A DNA stretch of 64,000 nucleotides from Chrysemys picta bellii (taxonomy: Eukaryota > Chordata > Testudines > Emydidae), in the NCBI RefSeq assembly GCF_011386835.1, contig NC_088800.1, positions 59,053,439 to 59,117,438 of the forward strand, in the 5' to 3' direction. The translations under genes and the position numbers were made by a program. The first letter of the stretch is position 1; each line of letters begins with the position of its first letter. Positions 12,415 to 23,345 of this stretch are shown in pieces. The notes beneath the pieces were generated by a model. It worked only from the letters and a program-made list of their open reading frames with translations, was not told the origin of the DNA and did not search any database.

Positions 12415-13003
12415 TGGGGTGGGATGGATCACTTGATGATTACCTATTCTGTTCATTCCCTCTGAAGCACCTTGGCCACTGTCGGAAAACAGGATACTGG
12501 GCTAGATGGACCAGGGCCATCCCTAGCTATTCTGGGGCCCTATGCAGCCCTCCTCCACCCCCCACCCCGCGGGTGTATGTGTGTATCGGGGGGGGAGGGG
12601 CAGGCCGGCGGGGGGCGGAGCTGGCTTGGGGCAGCAGGGAACCGCCCCCCAGCACTCACCAGCGATGCAGCTGGGGCCAGGTCGCTGCACTTCCCACTGG
12701 TGAGTGCAGGCCTGGTCCTGCTGCACTCCTCAGGGGTGGGAAGAGGTGGAGCTGGGGCGAGCAGGATGGGGGCTTTGGGGAAGGGGTGGGGTGGAGTGGG
12801 GGCGGGGAAGAGGCGGGGCTGGGGCAGGGCAGGGGCCATGGGGAAGAGACGGGGGAGGGACTGAAGCAGCACGCAGCTGCACAGGGCACCAGGAAATGTG
12901 GTGCCCCAAATATCCTGGTGCTGTATGCAGCTGCGTAATTTGTGTATGGGTAAGGAAGGCCCTAAGATGGACCATTGGTCTGATCCAATATGGCTATTCT
13001 TGG
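12415..13003 (+). repeat. CR1 3' UTR fragment, interrupted
   Basis: The CR1 3' UTR reads 'TTCCCTCTGAAGCACCTTGG' then 'GGATACTGGGCTAGATGGAC' and resumes after an insertion with 'CATTGGTCTGATCCAATATG'. Removing 12512-12964 plus one copy of an 8-bp duplication gives a continuous CR1 sequence like the one at 9905-10000. Confidence 0.9.
12512..12964. mobile_element. Non-autonomous hAT element inside CR1
   Basis: A 453-bp GC-rich insertion. It is flanked by a perfect 8-bp TSD, AGATGGAC, at 12504-12511 and 12965-12972. Terminal inverted repeats (TIRs) begin CAGGGCCATCC at the left and TAGGGCCTTCC (reverse complement) at the right. An 8-bp TSD with CAGGG termini is diagnostic of hAT transposons. It encodes no transposase; the several overlapping ORFs on both strands are a product of its high GC. 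Confidence 0.9.
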
Positions 13004-13159
13004 TGGGATTTAGGCAACTAAGCCACTTAGGTGCTTTTGAAAAATGTACCCTTAGTAACTAGTTTGCACTAGAAAAGCATGTGAGCAGCTCCCATTCTGC
13101 ATGAGTGCATTAGATGAATTAAGGGGTTGACCTCAGTAATTAGTGATATTAATACAGGA
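13004..13159. other. Short non-coding spacer
   Basis: It holds a fragment similar to the palindromic repeat near 12.1 kb (GGGATTTAGGCAACTAAGCC, then AGGTGCTTTTGAAAAATG). No gene. Confidence 0.4.
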
Positions 13160-14745
13160 GTGTCGATTAGGAATCTATTCTGAAGCACTTAAAGGAGAGG
13201 AAAGTGATCAGGAACAGTCAGCATGGATTCACCAAGGACAAGTCACGCCTGACTAACCTAATTGCCTTCTATGACAAGATAACTAGCTCTGTGGGTGAGG
13301 GGAAAGCAGTGGACGTATTCCTTGACTTTAGCAAAGCTTTTGATTCGGTCTCCCACAGTATTCTTGCCACCAAATTAAAGAAGTATGGGCTGGATGAATG
13401 GACTATAAGGTGGATAGAAAGCTGGCTAGATCACCGGGCTCAACGGGTAGTGATCAATGGCTCCATGTCTAGTTGGCAGCTGGTATCAAGTCGAGTGCCC
13501 CAACGGTTGGTCCTGGGGCCGGTTTTGTTCAATATTTTCATTAATGATCTGGAGGATGGCGTGGACTGCACCCTCAGCCAGGGCTGCCCGGGGGGGGGGG
13601 GGGGGGCAAATGGGGAAATTTGCCACAGGGGCCCCGCGAGCCCTGGTCTGGCAGCGGTCCAAGTCTTTGGCGGCATTTCGGCGGTGGGGGGCCCTTCAGT
13701 GCTGTCGAAGACATGGAGCGACTGAAGGGCCGCCCGCTGCCGAAATGCCACCGAAGACCCGGACCGCCGCTGGGTGAGTACAAGCGCCGCAGCTCCCCTG
13801 CTTTGCCCCAGTCCCCCTGAATCCTCTGGGCAGCCCTGCCCTTAGCAAGTTTGCAGATGACACTAAACTGTGAGGAGTGATAGATACGCTCGAGGGTAGG
13901 GATAGGATACAGAGGGATCAAGACAAATTAGAGGATTGGGCCCAAAGAAATCTGATGAGGTTCAACAAGGACAAGTGCAGGGTCCTGCACTGAGGATGGA
14001 AAAATCCCATGCACTGCTACAGACTAGGGACCGAATGGCTAGGCAGCAGTTCTGCAGAAAAGGACCTAGGGGTTACAGTAGACGAGAAGCTGGATATGAG
14101 TCTACAGCATGCCCTTGTTGCCAAGAAGGCTAACAGCATTTTGGGGTGTATAAGTAGGGGCATTGCCAGCAGATTGAGGGATGTGATCATTCCCCTCTAT
14201 TCAACATTGATGAGGACTCATCTGGAGTACTCTGTCCAGTTTTTGGCCCCACACTACAAGAAGGATGTGGAAAAATTGGAAAGAGTCCAGCGGAGGGCAA
14301 CAAAAATGATTAGGGGGCTGGAGCACATGACTTATGAGGAGAGGCTGAGGGAACTGGGATTATTTAGTCTGCAGAAGAGAAGAATGAGGGGGGATTTGAT
14401 AGCTGCTTTCAACTACCTGAAAGGGAGTTCCAAAGAGGATGGATCTAGACTGTTCTCACTGGTACCAGATGACAGAACAAGGTGTAATGGTCTCAAGTTG
14501 CAGTGGGGGAGGTATAGATTGGATATTAGGAAAAACTTTTTCCACTAGGAGGGTGGTGAAGCACTGGAATGGGTTACCTAGGGAGGTGGTGGAATCTCCT
14601 TCCTTAGAGGTTTTTAAGGTCAGGCTTGACAAAGCTCTGGCTGGGATGATTTAGTTGGGGATTGGTCCTCCTTTGAGCAGGGGGTTGGATTAGATGATGA
14701 CCTGAGGTCCCTTCTAACCCTGATATTCTATGATTCTAGGATTAG
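13160..14745 (+). pseudogene. CR1 LINE, RT domain to 3' end (dead, interrupted)
   Basis: A 5'-truncated CR1 with good RT similarity. 13204-13578 encodes the fingers/palm region ([52 protein letters not shown]). After a MITE insertion the frame resumes with the intact catalytic box KFADDTKL at about 13847-13870 and runs into 14009-14548 ([26 protein letters not shown]). In-frame stops after FADDTKL and near 13992, plus a frame change near 14547, inactivate it. It ends in the typical CR1 terminal repeat ATTCTATGATTCTA at about 14724-14737. Confidence 0.95.
13579..13838. mobile_element. Non-autonomous hAT element inside CR1
   Basis: A 260-bp insertion exactly between the CR1 codons for 'DGVDCTLS' and 'KFADD'. 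TIRs read CAGGGCTGCCCGG at the left and CAGGGCTGCCCAG (reverse complement) at the right. TSDs are CCCTCAGC (13571-13578) and CCCTTAGC (13839-13846), 7 of 8 identical. It contains a long G run near 13590-13606. Its ORFs on both strands are composition artefacts. Confidence 0.92.
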
Positions 14746-16249
14746 AGTAAGGAAAGCCTCAAGTTATTCATTTTAGACCTGTTCAGATGCTTCTGTGGGT
14801 TTGAATTTGAAAGTGAAGGACCCTTACAGGATTCAAAAGGCAATTTCCCAGAGGAACCAAATATATATACTAACCAGGGACAACAATTTTTCTTTGTAGG
14901 TCATGAAAGAAACTAGGTTTAGATACAGATTAGACTTAAAGAGATCAGAGTAAGAAAGTTTCTAGAATCAGAGACACAGAAGCCATATGTAATGGCAAAA
15001 ATATCTTCTCAAACCCTTTTAGCAGCAGGTTTATTTTAAACAGCAGCTTGCAGATGCTATTCTCTAAAGAACTAGTCAGTATTAGTTTACCTTTTGATAT
15101 ATAACTGCAATAGCAAGCCCTGCATGGATTTTTGTTAAGCCTCACTAATTGTCCAGCAATTGTGAGAGCTATAGATTTTTATCCTCAAAGATAATTGCCT
15201 GCCTCAAAATGAAAAATCATTGCAAGAGAAGCATTTCATTCCTTAAACAGTCAATTAATATGTGATTCAAAATGCCATCGTAGGGACATGATAGCAACAT
15301 TCCAAGACCCAGTCAGCCCAAAGGACTGTAACAGTTTAGTTGAGGTAGGAAAGAATGTAAACTAAAAGGAGGATTTAAGGAGCATGTTAAAAAGCTATCC
15401 ACTGCATGTCCTCGTCTGAATTACTTTATATTTGAAAATATTTACATTTGAGTGTAACGTATGTCACAGTTCTGGAGCTAATGGCACCTGTGATCCATTC
15501 ATTGTCTCCATAAAGACACCCTGCTTAGATCTCAGGCGTCCAGCCGAGAATCTTGTGATCCTCTCTTTCCAGACTGGAAAGCTGCAGACTCCTGCAATTC
15601 ACTCTCACGTCAGCAGCCCTGAGTTCAGTTCAATAACTGCTGTCCTGCTTTCTTGAGGGGCCATGACAGGGTTATTCAGAAACCAGCCAGCTCCCGTAAA
15701 ACAAAGCACTGTTTGTTCAAATCAAAAGTATTTAAGAAAAAAAACTATCTTAAAACAATAAGCAGTTTATATGCATACCTGGCTTACTGGATGGTCACCT
15801 GGCTTCCCCATGGAGACTCTAGTAGATTTAAAGCACTTCAAGTCCTTTCTGCAAGACCGGTCTGTCTTGGTCACAGCCTTGTGTCAGTTCTTTGCTTTCA
15901 AGACACCACCTCCTCTTATCCAGGCTTATTGTATGCAATTTCAAGTCCTTTGTCTGCCATGTTTCTTGTCCCAAGTCAGCCAGCCTGCCTCCTATTCTCC
16001 AGGTTGTAAAACTTTAAAAAAAGGTGTGCTACCTGTATTGTTTTCAATATTGGGGATCTGCATTAATTACCTCTCTAGCCCCTATTGACTTTAGTTCTGG
16101 TAGGATGCATCCTTTAGCTCACCCACTGAGCCAGGAATACAATAACTAGCAAGCCCATGAAGATACATATGATACTGATAACATGAATACAATAGTCTTT
16201 GAATATTCCAGGGTTCATTAGCAGCTGGCACAACATGGTTGAGTTCCAC
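14746..16249. other. Non-coding stretch, possible unclassified repeat
   Basis: No host gene recognised. The part from about 15470 to 16000 (cysteine/serine-rich chance ORFs, a run of A near 15735, 'GGGGCCATGACAGGGTTATT') has the feel of an old interspersed sequence, possibly LTR-derived, but no ends or protein motifs could be found. Confidence 0.3.
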
Positions 16250-16315
16250 CACAGATTTCCTGTGTGATCTTGGGTGCTCTGCCTCATTTCCCAACTGTAA
16301 AATGGCACTTCCCTT
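16250..16315 (+). repeat. MIR fragment
   Basis: Sense MIR text: 'TCCTGTGTGATCTTGGG' followed by 'GCCTCATTTCCCAACTGTAA' and 'AATGGCA'. A short remnant of the conserved MIR core. Confidence 0.65.
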
Positions 16316-16959
16316 TCCCTTGACTTCTAGCCCATAATGACATGAAACATTGGATTTCCCATACCAGATGAGACCACTGAGCCTTCTCATCTTGTACCTG
16401 ATGTTTAATAGAGGACAACACTTGATGTGTCCGAGTAAGGTAGTCTATTACTTGGCACATCAGAGCTCAAATTTGTTAATCTTCAGGGACTGCTGCAAAC
16501 CCTTTTTTCTCAGGTATTTGTGGAAGATGAGAAAGAAGGGAAGACAGTATGGAAGTTACAGGGTCGGAAAAGATTAACAGGGTCCTGGATTTATTATTGT
16601 GGCACTTGGCAGCTTTACAAGTTAATTTCAACATTTATATTCAATAATTTTATCTATTTTAGCCTCTGAGAAACACATTGTGCAGCTTAGCATTGTAAAA
16701 AATGAGGAAAAAGTAAAAACATAAGGAAACATTAAAAGAAAACTAAATCTCCTTGTTGACTCTTATGGTTTTTATATTTGGTGTTTTTTCTTAAAGATCT
16801 AGACCCCAGCATCATGAGAATACACCAGAACCTCAGCTTTTTAAAGTAAGTTTCTAGCACTCAGAGTTGCAAAGACAGGTATGAAAATGTGAACCATAAA
16901 GGGTTAAAAGCCAGAAGGCAAATAAAAAGGACTCCACATTCAAGCTGTCGGGAAGTCAA
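16316..16959. other. Non-coding stretch, no gene seen
   Basis: No repeat or gene recognised. Confidence 0.4.
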
Positions 16960-17275
16960 CAATTCTGTTTCACAACTGTTTTTGAGGTTTGGGAATTTGT
17001 TTTCATTCAGCATTGAAACAAAACGATTTTTGAATGTTTTCATGAAACTGAATTCGGTCAAAATGGTGGTTTTCAGCTCAAAAACCTGAGCTTTTTGATT
17101 CAGGTTGGAGTGTCTTTTTGTCTGTCTGTCTCTCTGTCAGCAGTGACCAGATTTAAAAGCAAAAAAAAAAAATCCTTCCAGATGAAATCATTCTGGAAAC
17201 CAATATGGCTCCGATAAAATGGCATATTTCAACCAAAGGAAATTTTGTCATAAGGGATTTCACCAGCTATACTCC
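16960..17275. repeat. A/T-rich MITE-like repeat
   Basis: Repeated TTTCA, GAAAC and TTTTGAA motifs in both orientations, with a right edge 'GATTTCACCAGCTA'. There is an internal (TCTG)n/A-run interruption at about 17113-17172. It belongs with the family at 120-525 and 19785-20425. Confidence 0.4.
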
Positions 17276-19784
17276 AAATTAATTACTTATGCTTACAAAT
17301 CATGAGGTGTTTTTTTTAAATCTCCTTACTTCAGCCATATTTTTGAACGCTTGCAGTTGGCAATACTGGAAAAGTGTGAGATGATCTGTTAAGCATATCC
17401 AATGATGTGTATTTTAAGTCATGTACAAAGCTTCTACAGCAGCCAGCTATGGGCAGTATGCTGTGCATAAGGGAACAACTCCACCCTCACTTCCTGGCTC
17501 TTATGAGATTTAGCAACCCTTATGCCCAGAAGTGGGTTCATGTGCAGACCCAGACTTCCCTGAGGTTTGAGAGACTTTAGATCTAATGTTGCTGGGCAAT
17601 CCATATACCGGCCTTGGGAGTGGTTTCTATACCCTTGTGCCACCAAGAGCACAGCAGAACAGAATCAAGAGTCTCTTCTGAATTATTGATTGTTGCCTTT
17701 TGACCTTTTCAAATACTATGGTTGGACGCTGGTGGTTTAGCTTCACTTTGAAAAAGCAGTTCCCTTGAAAGGCCATGTCAACATGGATGTTCAGGTAGCT
17801 CTATGAGTGCATGATCCTCTAAGTCCAGTGTGACCCTGCTAATGTTGTTTGTCATTCATCTGAGACCCAAAGTGAGAAATGTCCACCCAAAAGGAACACT
17901 TCTGTGAAAGTTTCCATTAGCAAGTGGAAAAGCAGAAGTTTTGGCCTCAAACCCTATTTTCCAGAATGGTCTTTTAAACAGTGAGTTGCTCCCAGGCCTG
18001 TGTAGAAAGGAATGAAATGTGCTGTCAGCCTTTTTTAGCAATCTTAGAGAGTATAGCTATAAATTTCCAATGGTAGCCACTGGCTTTCTGTGACCCAATT
18101 TTTAGTGACTGATGTGACATCTAAAGCCTGATTTCCACTCTCTCCCCGCTCCCCCCAAACAGGCTTTTACTGAGGCCCCAAAACTGATTCAGGTAAAATT
18201 GCGGGGGTTGGGGGACACTTTTTTAAAAAATGTGACTATAGGTGTAGGAGGAGGTTGGAGGAGTAGTAACCCAGCATGGCTTGAAAGTTAAATGTTATAA
18301 CATTCTCAGGTTACACTGGCATTTTCTATTGTTCAGTATTTAAAAAAAGGAGGTGTCACCACTGTAACTGAAAACGAAGTGTTCTGCTTTTTCAAATCAT
18401 TTTTAGGGATTCTTACTATGATTTGAATATCAGCATTCAGTTCTGAATAGAGATGGACTAGTCAGTCTTAGCTCTTCCCTACTTTCTGTGTGCAGCATCA
18501 TTGTTCTGAGTGTTTGAACAAGAACCACTGGATGATGCAGTCAGTATCTGCCCTTGGGTGTGTGTTTGTGTATGCTCTGAATTACTTTACAGTCTCTGAT
18601 TCGCTAAATGAGTAATGTCACAGGCCATTTGCATACCTTATTTAGCCATAATTAGTATGTAGCCATCTAATGTTCATTTTAATGAGCCATTTATAGGCTT
18701 CTGCTGTCGACGTTCACAAATCACAGTGGGGTCTGTTCAGCTTCACTGCTATCTCCAGGCAAGAACCTGGAGACCATAAAACTCAGTTAGTTTGTAGAGC
18801 CTCCAGAGCTGTGACCAGTGTGGCTTTCCGCTAGGGGGTTGTTTTTGGTTGATTTCCCTCACCAGTGCTTCAGCAATCTGCTCTGTTTTTTTTTTTCCCA
18901 TTGTTCACACTCCCCAAGCTGTTTTGCTGTGCACTGTACTGTGATCATCTCTACAGAGACAGCACGGTGAACTCTCTAGAACCTACTGATCAGTTTCTGC
19001 CCTCCATCCCTTACTCCCGCCTCCATACACGGTGGAATGGAAGAGGAGGGAGAGGGACGTTACCCACATAATAGAAGAGGAAGGCGCAAACAGGCAGTGA
19101 AAGCATGGGAAAGAAAGGGGCTGCAGTGGGAGAGAGAAAAGGAGTGCAACATAGATACAGAAGGGGAGGGTATGGACCATCTTTCCTGAAATAACTCCTA
19201 TTGAAGGCCTTTGCTTGAGTAACAAAATTCTTCCACCCACAGAGCCTTAGTGGGGATTGAACCTTTGACCTTCAGTACCATGAGCACACATTTTGGTTAT
19301 ATGAGTTAAGGAAGTAATTCTGTAAGCTGATGTAAGTAGTAGCTTTTTATCCTCTGTGGTCAGCCCACTTGAGGAGGGCATGATAAATTTACCCAGTATG
19401 TGTCGCATGCACGCACGTACGTACATACGTTCTCTCTTTTGTCCCCCAAACCAGTTGCTGATTGTCCCCCGAGTCTCCCTTCTAAAGAGAATTGCATAGA
19501 TCTAGTGCATCAGCATGAACTAAGTTATGCTTTTAAAACATATGCATAGCAGTTTAGTAAATAATTAATTGGAGTAAAATATATTAGCATCTCAGTTAAA
19601 TGAAGTTGTTACAGTTTGCCTCCTTCAGCCTAATGCCTGGAATTGGGATTTCTCAGTGCAGTATGGAAATTAATAGAGTGAAATTCACCCTGGTGAGAAA
19701 TGCCTGCAGTAGGACTATCCACTTTTAAATCCCACTTAAGCTCTCAAAATAAACCAAACATGGGGTGAATTCCAGCCAGTTTTC
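17276..19784. other. Non-coding stretch, possible conserved element
   Basis: No gene recognised. 18590-18730 is repeat-free and rich in short homeodomain-like and octamer-like words (ATTTGCATA, CATAATTAGTA, TTTAATGAG), so it could be a conserved non-coding element; this rests on texture only. An alternating purine-pyrimidine tract lies at about 19403-19430. Confidence 0.35.
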
Positions 19785-20425
19785 CATCAGAAAATGCTGA
19801 TTCCACTAAACTGAAATGTCATATTGATTTTTGTCTAAATTTTAAATAGGAAGTCAAAACATCTAGTTTTGATAAAGTTGTAACATTTTGTTTTGACTTT
19901 TATATATTATAAATAATTAGAGCTGGGCAAATATTGGTATTTTTGTTTTGCTTGCAGTTCTGAAAAGTTGAAAAAAATGTTGGTTCAAATCTATTTTTTT
20001 CTGAATTTTTGTTGAATCAAAAAAGTCCTTCAGATCTGTTCCTGAGCAGAGATTCAAATTTGAGTCACCCACATTCCAGGTGAATGCCCTAACAATGGGG
20101 GGGAGGTTATAGGAGGGACAGCAGCACCATCAACCCCACCTCCTTCTCTGTCTATTTTGTGAATGGCTGAAACTATTCAAGTCAAAATTGCAAATAGTTT
20201 TGGATTGACTAAAACTGCATTTTTCATTGAATAAAGTATTCATCCCCAAAAAATCACCCAATTATAATATAAAAGTCAAAACAATGAAGTCAAAAATGAA
20301 ATACTTTTGGAATATTTTGTTTCACAGAAAAAATCAGAGATTTTCACTTTTCATCCCGATCTGAGATGAAACCAAATTTCAAAATCTTGTAGTTTTCTTG
20401 CTGGACAGATATTCCATTTTTTTGA
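19785..20425. repeat. A/T-rich MITE with a second MITE nested inside
   Basis: The outer copy has complementary arms. The left arm (about 19785-19912) ends TTTTGACTTTTATATATT. The right arm (about 20262-20425) begins ATAATATAAAAGTCAAAACA. Between them lies a second element, about 19919-20261, starting 'AGAGCTGGGCAAATATTGG' and ending near 'AAAAAATCACCCA', with its own complementary ends. Joining the outer arms restores one palindromic unit. Boundaries are accurate to a few bases only. Confidence 0.5.
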
Positions 20426-22096
20426 CCAGGTCTGATGGAGAGAGAAGCAGTATTGTGTTCTAACAGTTTATGGCTGAAAGTATATGTTCATACATAAAGC
20501 GGAATCCTCCACTGATCTAAATTGATGCAGTTCTTTTGAATTCAATGAAGCTATGCCAGTTTGCATCAGCTGAGGATTTGTGTCATGACTCCTGTATGGA
20601 ATTGTCCATACGTTGCATTGGGATTTCCACAAGCATATGGCATGAGGAATTAGTAGAAGTGGAGTATTTAAAATCTACTGCAGAAAACAATCTCCCTCAG
20701 CTGAATGGAATTTTGGAAGAATGTTATCAATATTTTGTCATGGCCTGGCATAGATTGATATCACTGGAATATTGTTCATGTACACACAAGGCAGGTAAAT
20801 TTAATAAAAGGTGAATGTGAATGACAATTCTTATCTGGTGAGATTGATGAAACAACTTGCCTTTCTCCCTATGAGGCTCAGGTTATTGTTGATACAGCAA
20901 TATGTTTGACTGATTTGCTCATTAAAGTTTAATGTTTCAAAACTTTTTTCCTCCCATCTGAAATCCTTTGTGTAATATAGGATGTAACTACACTGGAGGC
21001 TGATTAAATCCTTCCTTATTTTTTCCCTCTCCCCTCTCTCTTGTTGAGAAGGTATTTCTGCACCAGTAGTGAAATTAGGAAATTAATCACCAAGCCTTAT
21101 TTTGTTGCTGTAAGGAATAAAAATATACCTGAAGGCAAAGACTAATGTTCTATGCATCAGATTCAGGATACTGTGAGAAGTCCTCTTGATTTCACAAGGC
21201 CTGTGGAATATGCTTTGCTTTCTACCCATCAGAATTTTATATCTGGTTTTAGCTGCTCATTTGTGCTTTTGTTTAGTATTATAAGATTTGGATTTAGAAA
21301 TCACTGAAACAATTTTCTTTAAAACGCTTAGTGTAAATGGCTATGAATAAGACATTCCCTGCTAGTAATATATTTCATAGATAGATATGTTTTTTACAAG
21401 TAAATCAACATCTAAAACTTGCCACACCAACTTTATTATTTAATACTGTGTGAGGTGCAGCATGTGGATTTCTCTCCATAGCTCCCAGCATGTCCCCCCA
21501 GACCTTCACCCAAATGAGGACATTTGTAATTATAAATGGAGTAATGATTTTCTGGTTTTGCAGTGGAGCATAAAAGATGAGCAAATGTCAGCCCAGCAAG
21601 TGCATTCAAATCCCTGCTATCTGGAAACCTTTCAAGTCACTCGGTACATTTTTAAATAGGGTGTCTGCTCACTGTCAAAGAATGGTCTGGAATGGCAAAT
21701 TGCTGCATCTGCCCTCCTGTTCTCATCAGTGTTAAACAAGCTTTCTGAATCAAGATGTTGCACCCAAAATATAAAAATGAATTCTGGATTCATTTTTTCT
21801 TCCTCAAAGTAAACTAAAAACATCATGTTACAACTGTGAAGATAATTTAATTGGCATTAATCCACATGGATGAATATCCACAGCACGTACCAGCACCCTC
21901 ACCTTTGGCTGTAATTAGCACTCTTGCAGTAGCCTCAGCAGAAAGGCCAACAAATTAATGGGATCTTGGGAACCGAACTGCTGCTCACCTCCTCAAGTAG
22001 GCCTTCCAGGTCAGACTGAAACTCCCTGGCACAGACACACAGGGCAGTTTGTACAGTCACTGTCCTCCTGTATTAGTCTTGGGGATAAATTGTGCC
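20426..22096. other. Non-coding stretch, no gene seen
   Basis: The ORF at 20536-20814 (92 codons) has an ATG but no recognisable domain and no supporting splice or promoter context. The rest is unique-looking A/T-rich DNA. Confidence 0.4.
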
Positions 22097-22100
22097 TTTG

Positions 22101-22270
22101 GGACTGATTCTCCTCTCACACTGCTTCAACATCCATGTAATTTCATTTGCTTCAATAGAATTGTGCCTGATTTGGGGGCTCGTCCAACTCCCACTGAAGC
22201 CAGTCTTCTCATTCGTTTCAGTGGTACTTAGATCATGTCCTCTCGCCAGGATGAGAGGAGAATCAGGCCC
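22101..22270. repeat. Short palindromic MITE
   Basis: A 170-bp unit with TIRs GGACTGATTCTCCTCTCA and, as reverse complement at the right, GGGCCTGATTCTCCTCTCAT. A TTTG direct repeat flanks it at 22097-22100 and 22271-22274. It has no coding capacity. The class is uncertain. Confidence 0.6.
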
Positions 22271-22834
22271 TTTGTCTCTAATGCTATTGGTGGTACACTT
22301 TTTTTTTTATATGTTGGATAAATTTATTTTAAAGATTTTTTTTTTAAAGGTTTATCATGTAGAGAATTTTGAGTCTGTTTGAAAATATACAACTGAAAAC
22401 TCACTATTAATTCTGAAATATTTGTTTGAAAAAATAGGTGTTAAACTGTCCTGAGTAGATGGTTCATTTATGGATGTATAAATCTGTCCCTCCATTTATT
22501 AATGCGCATTTGCATTCGGAGAACATGAAGTGTTTAAGTCATGAGTGACAGCATTAACAGCTGCCTCCTACAAAGATAGGAGGTGGATTATTGCATCGTA
22601 TAAGCCCTCTGAAAAATCCAGCTGTCATGAAAAATTTCACTTTCAAATATGGGAAACCAGTGGCTCTGCTGCCTGAGTGGAAGGGCTAAACTCAGTGAGA
22701 CTCAGCTATCTGAAGAGATGTGGGGCTGGAGATGTATCCAAGGGATGAATGGAGAGAGTTTTATTTCCCAAGGAATCTCCCAATTGTAAATATTAAGAAG
22801 TAATTCAGTGAGCTGCTCCTAACTGCACATACTT
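22271..22834. other. Non-coding stretch, no gene seen
   Basis: No gene or recognised repeat. Confidence 0.4.
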
Positions 22835-22835
22835 G

Positions 22836-23135
22836 GGTTATGTCTGTACTGGAGCTAGAAGGTATAATTTCCAGCGTGGGTAGATAAACTCATGCTAGTT
22901 CTAACTGAGCTTCTGCACTAAAAATAGAAATGTAGCTCTGGTGGCATGAGAGGTGGGACAGGCTAGCCACACTTTGTATGATCCCATCTGAAACTTAGGT
23001 ACTCAGAGCAGCTAGCTCCTCCCACTGCTACTGTGGCTACACTGCCATCTTTAGCATGCTAGTTTGATCAGAGAGAGTGCAGGTATGTCCACCCAAGCTG
23101 GATATTCTACCTTCCAGCTCCAGTGTAGACATACC
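22836..23135. mobile_element. Harbinger-type MITE
   Basis: A ~300-bp unit with terminal inverted repeats: 'GGTTATGTCTGTACTGGAGC' at the left and, as reverse complement at the right, 'AGGTATGTCTACACTGGAGC'. The inner continuation 'TAGAAGGTA/TACCTTCCA' is also inverted. The GT-TCTACACT terminal motif is shared with the autonomous Harbinger at 38.8-43.2 kb. A TT or CTT direct repeat flanks it. Non-coding. Confidence 0.75.
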
Positions 23136-23209
23136 TTCAGTCTTCTCTCTGCTGCTCCATATGTACATAATGCTGCTACCATTGAAGTGACGGTAAAGCT
23201 CCCATTGAC

Positions 23210-23345
23210 TTCAATAGCCTTTTGTCTAGGCCCCTATCTCTGGTACAGCCTCACACCTCCTAGTCACCAGACATATTCACTCATTTCCTTCAAATCCATC
23301 CCTAAACTCAAATTTTCCCACAAACATTTCCTCAACCATGTTGCT
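23210..23345 (+). repeat. L2-like LINE fragment (tentative)
   Basis: The plus frame reads 'LGPYLWYSLTPPSHQ..SLISFKSIPKLKFSHKHF'. This resembles the closing segment of L2-type ORF2 (W..LP......SFKS.LK..LF). It is short and diverged, so uncertain. Confidence 0.35.

Noticed and set aside
12414..13021. Several overlapping ORFs on both strands as GC-rich exons
   Set aside because: They all fall within the hAT element 12512-12964 and its CR1 flanks; high GC removes stop codons in every frame.
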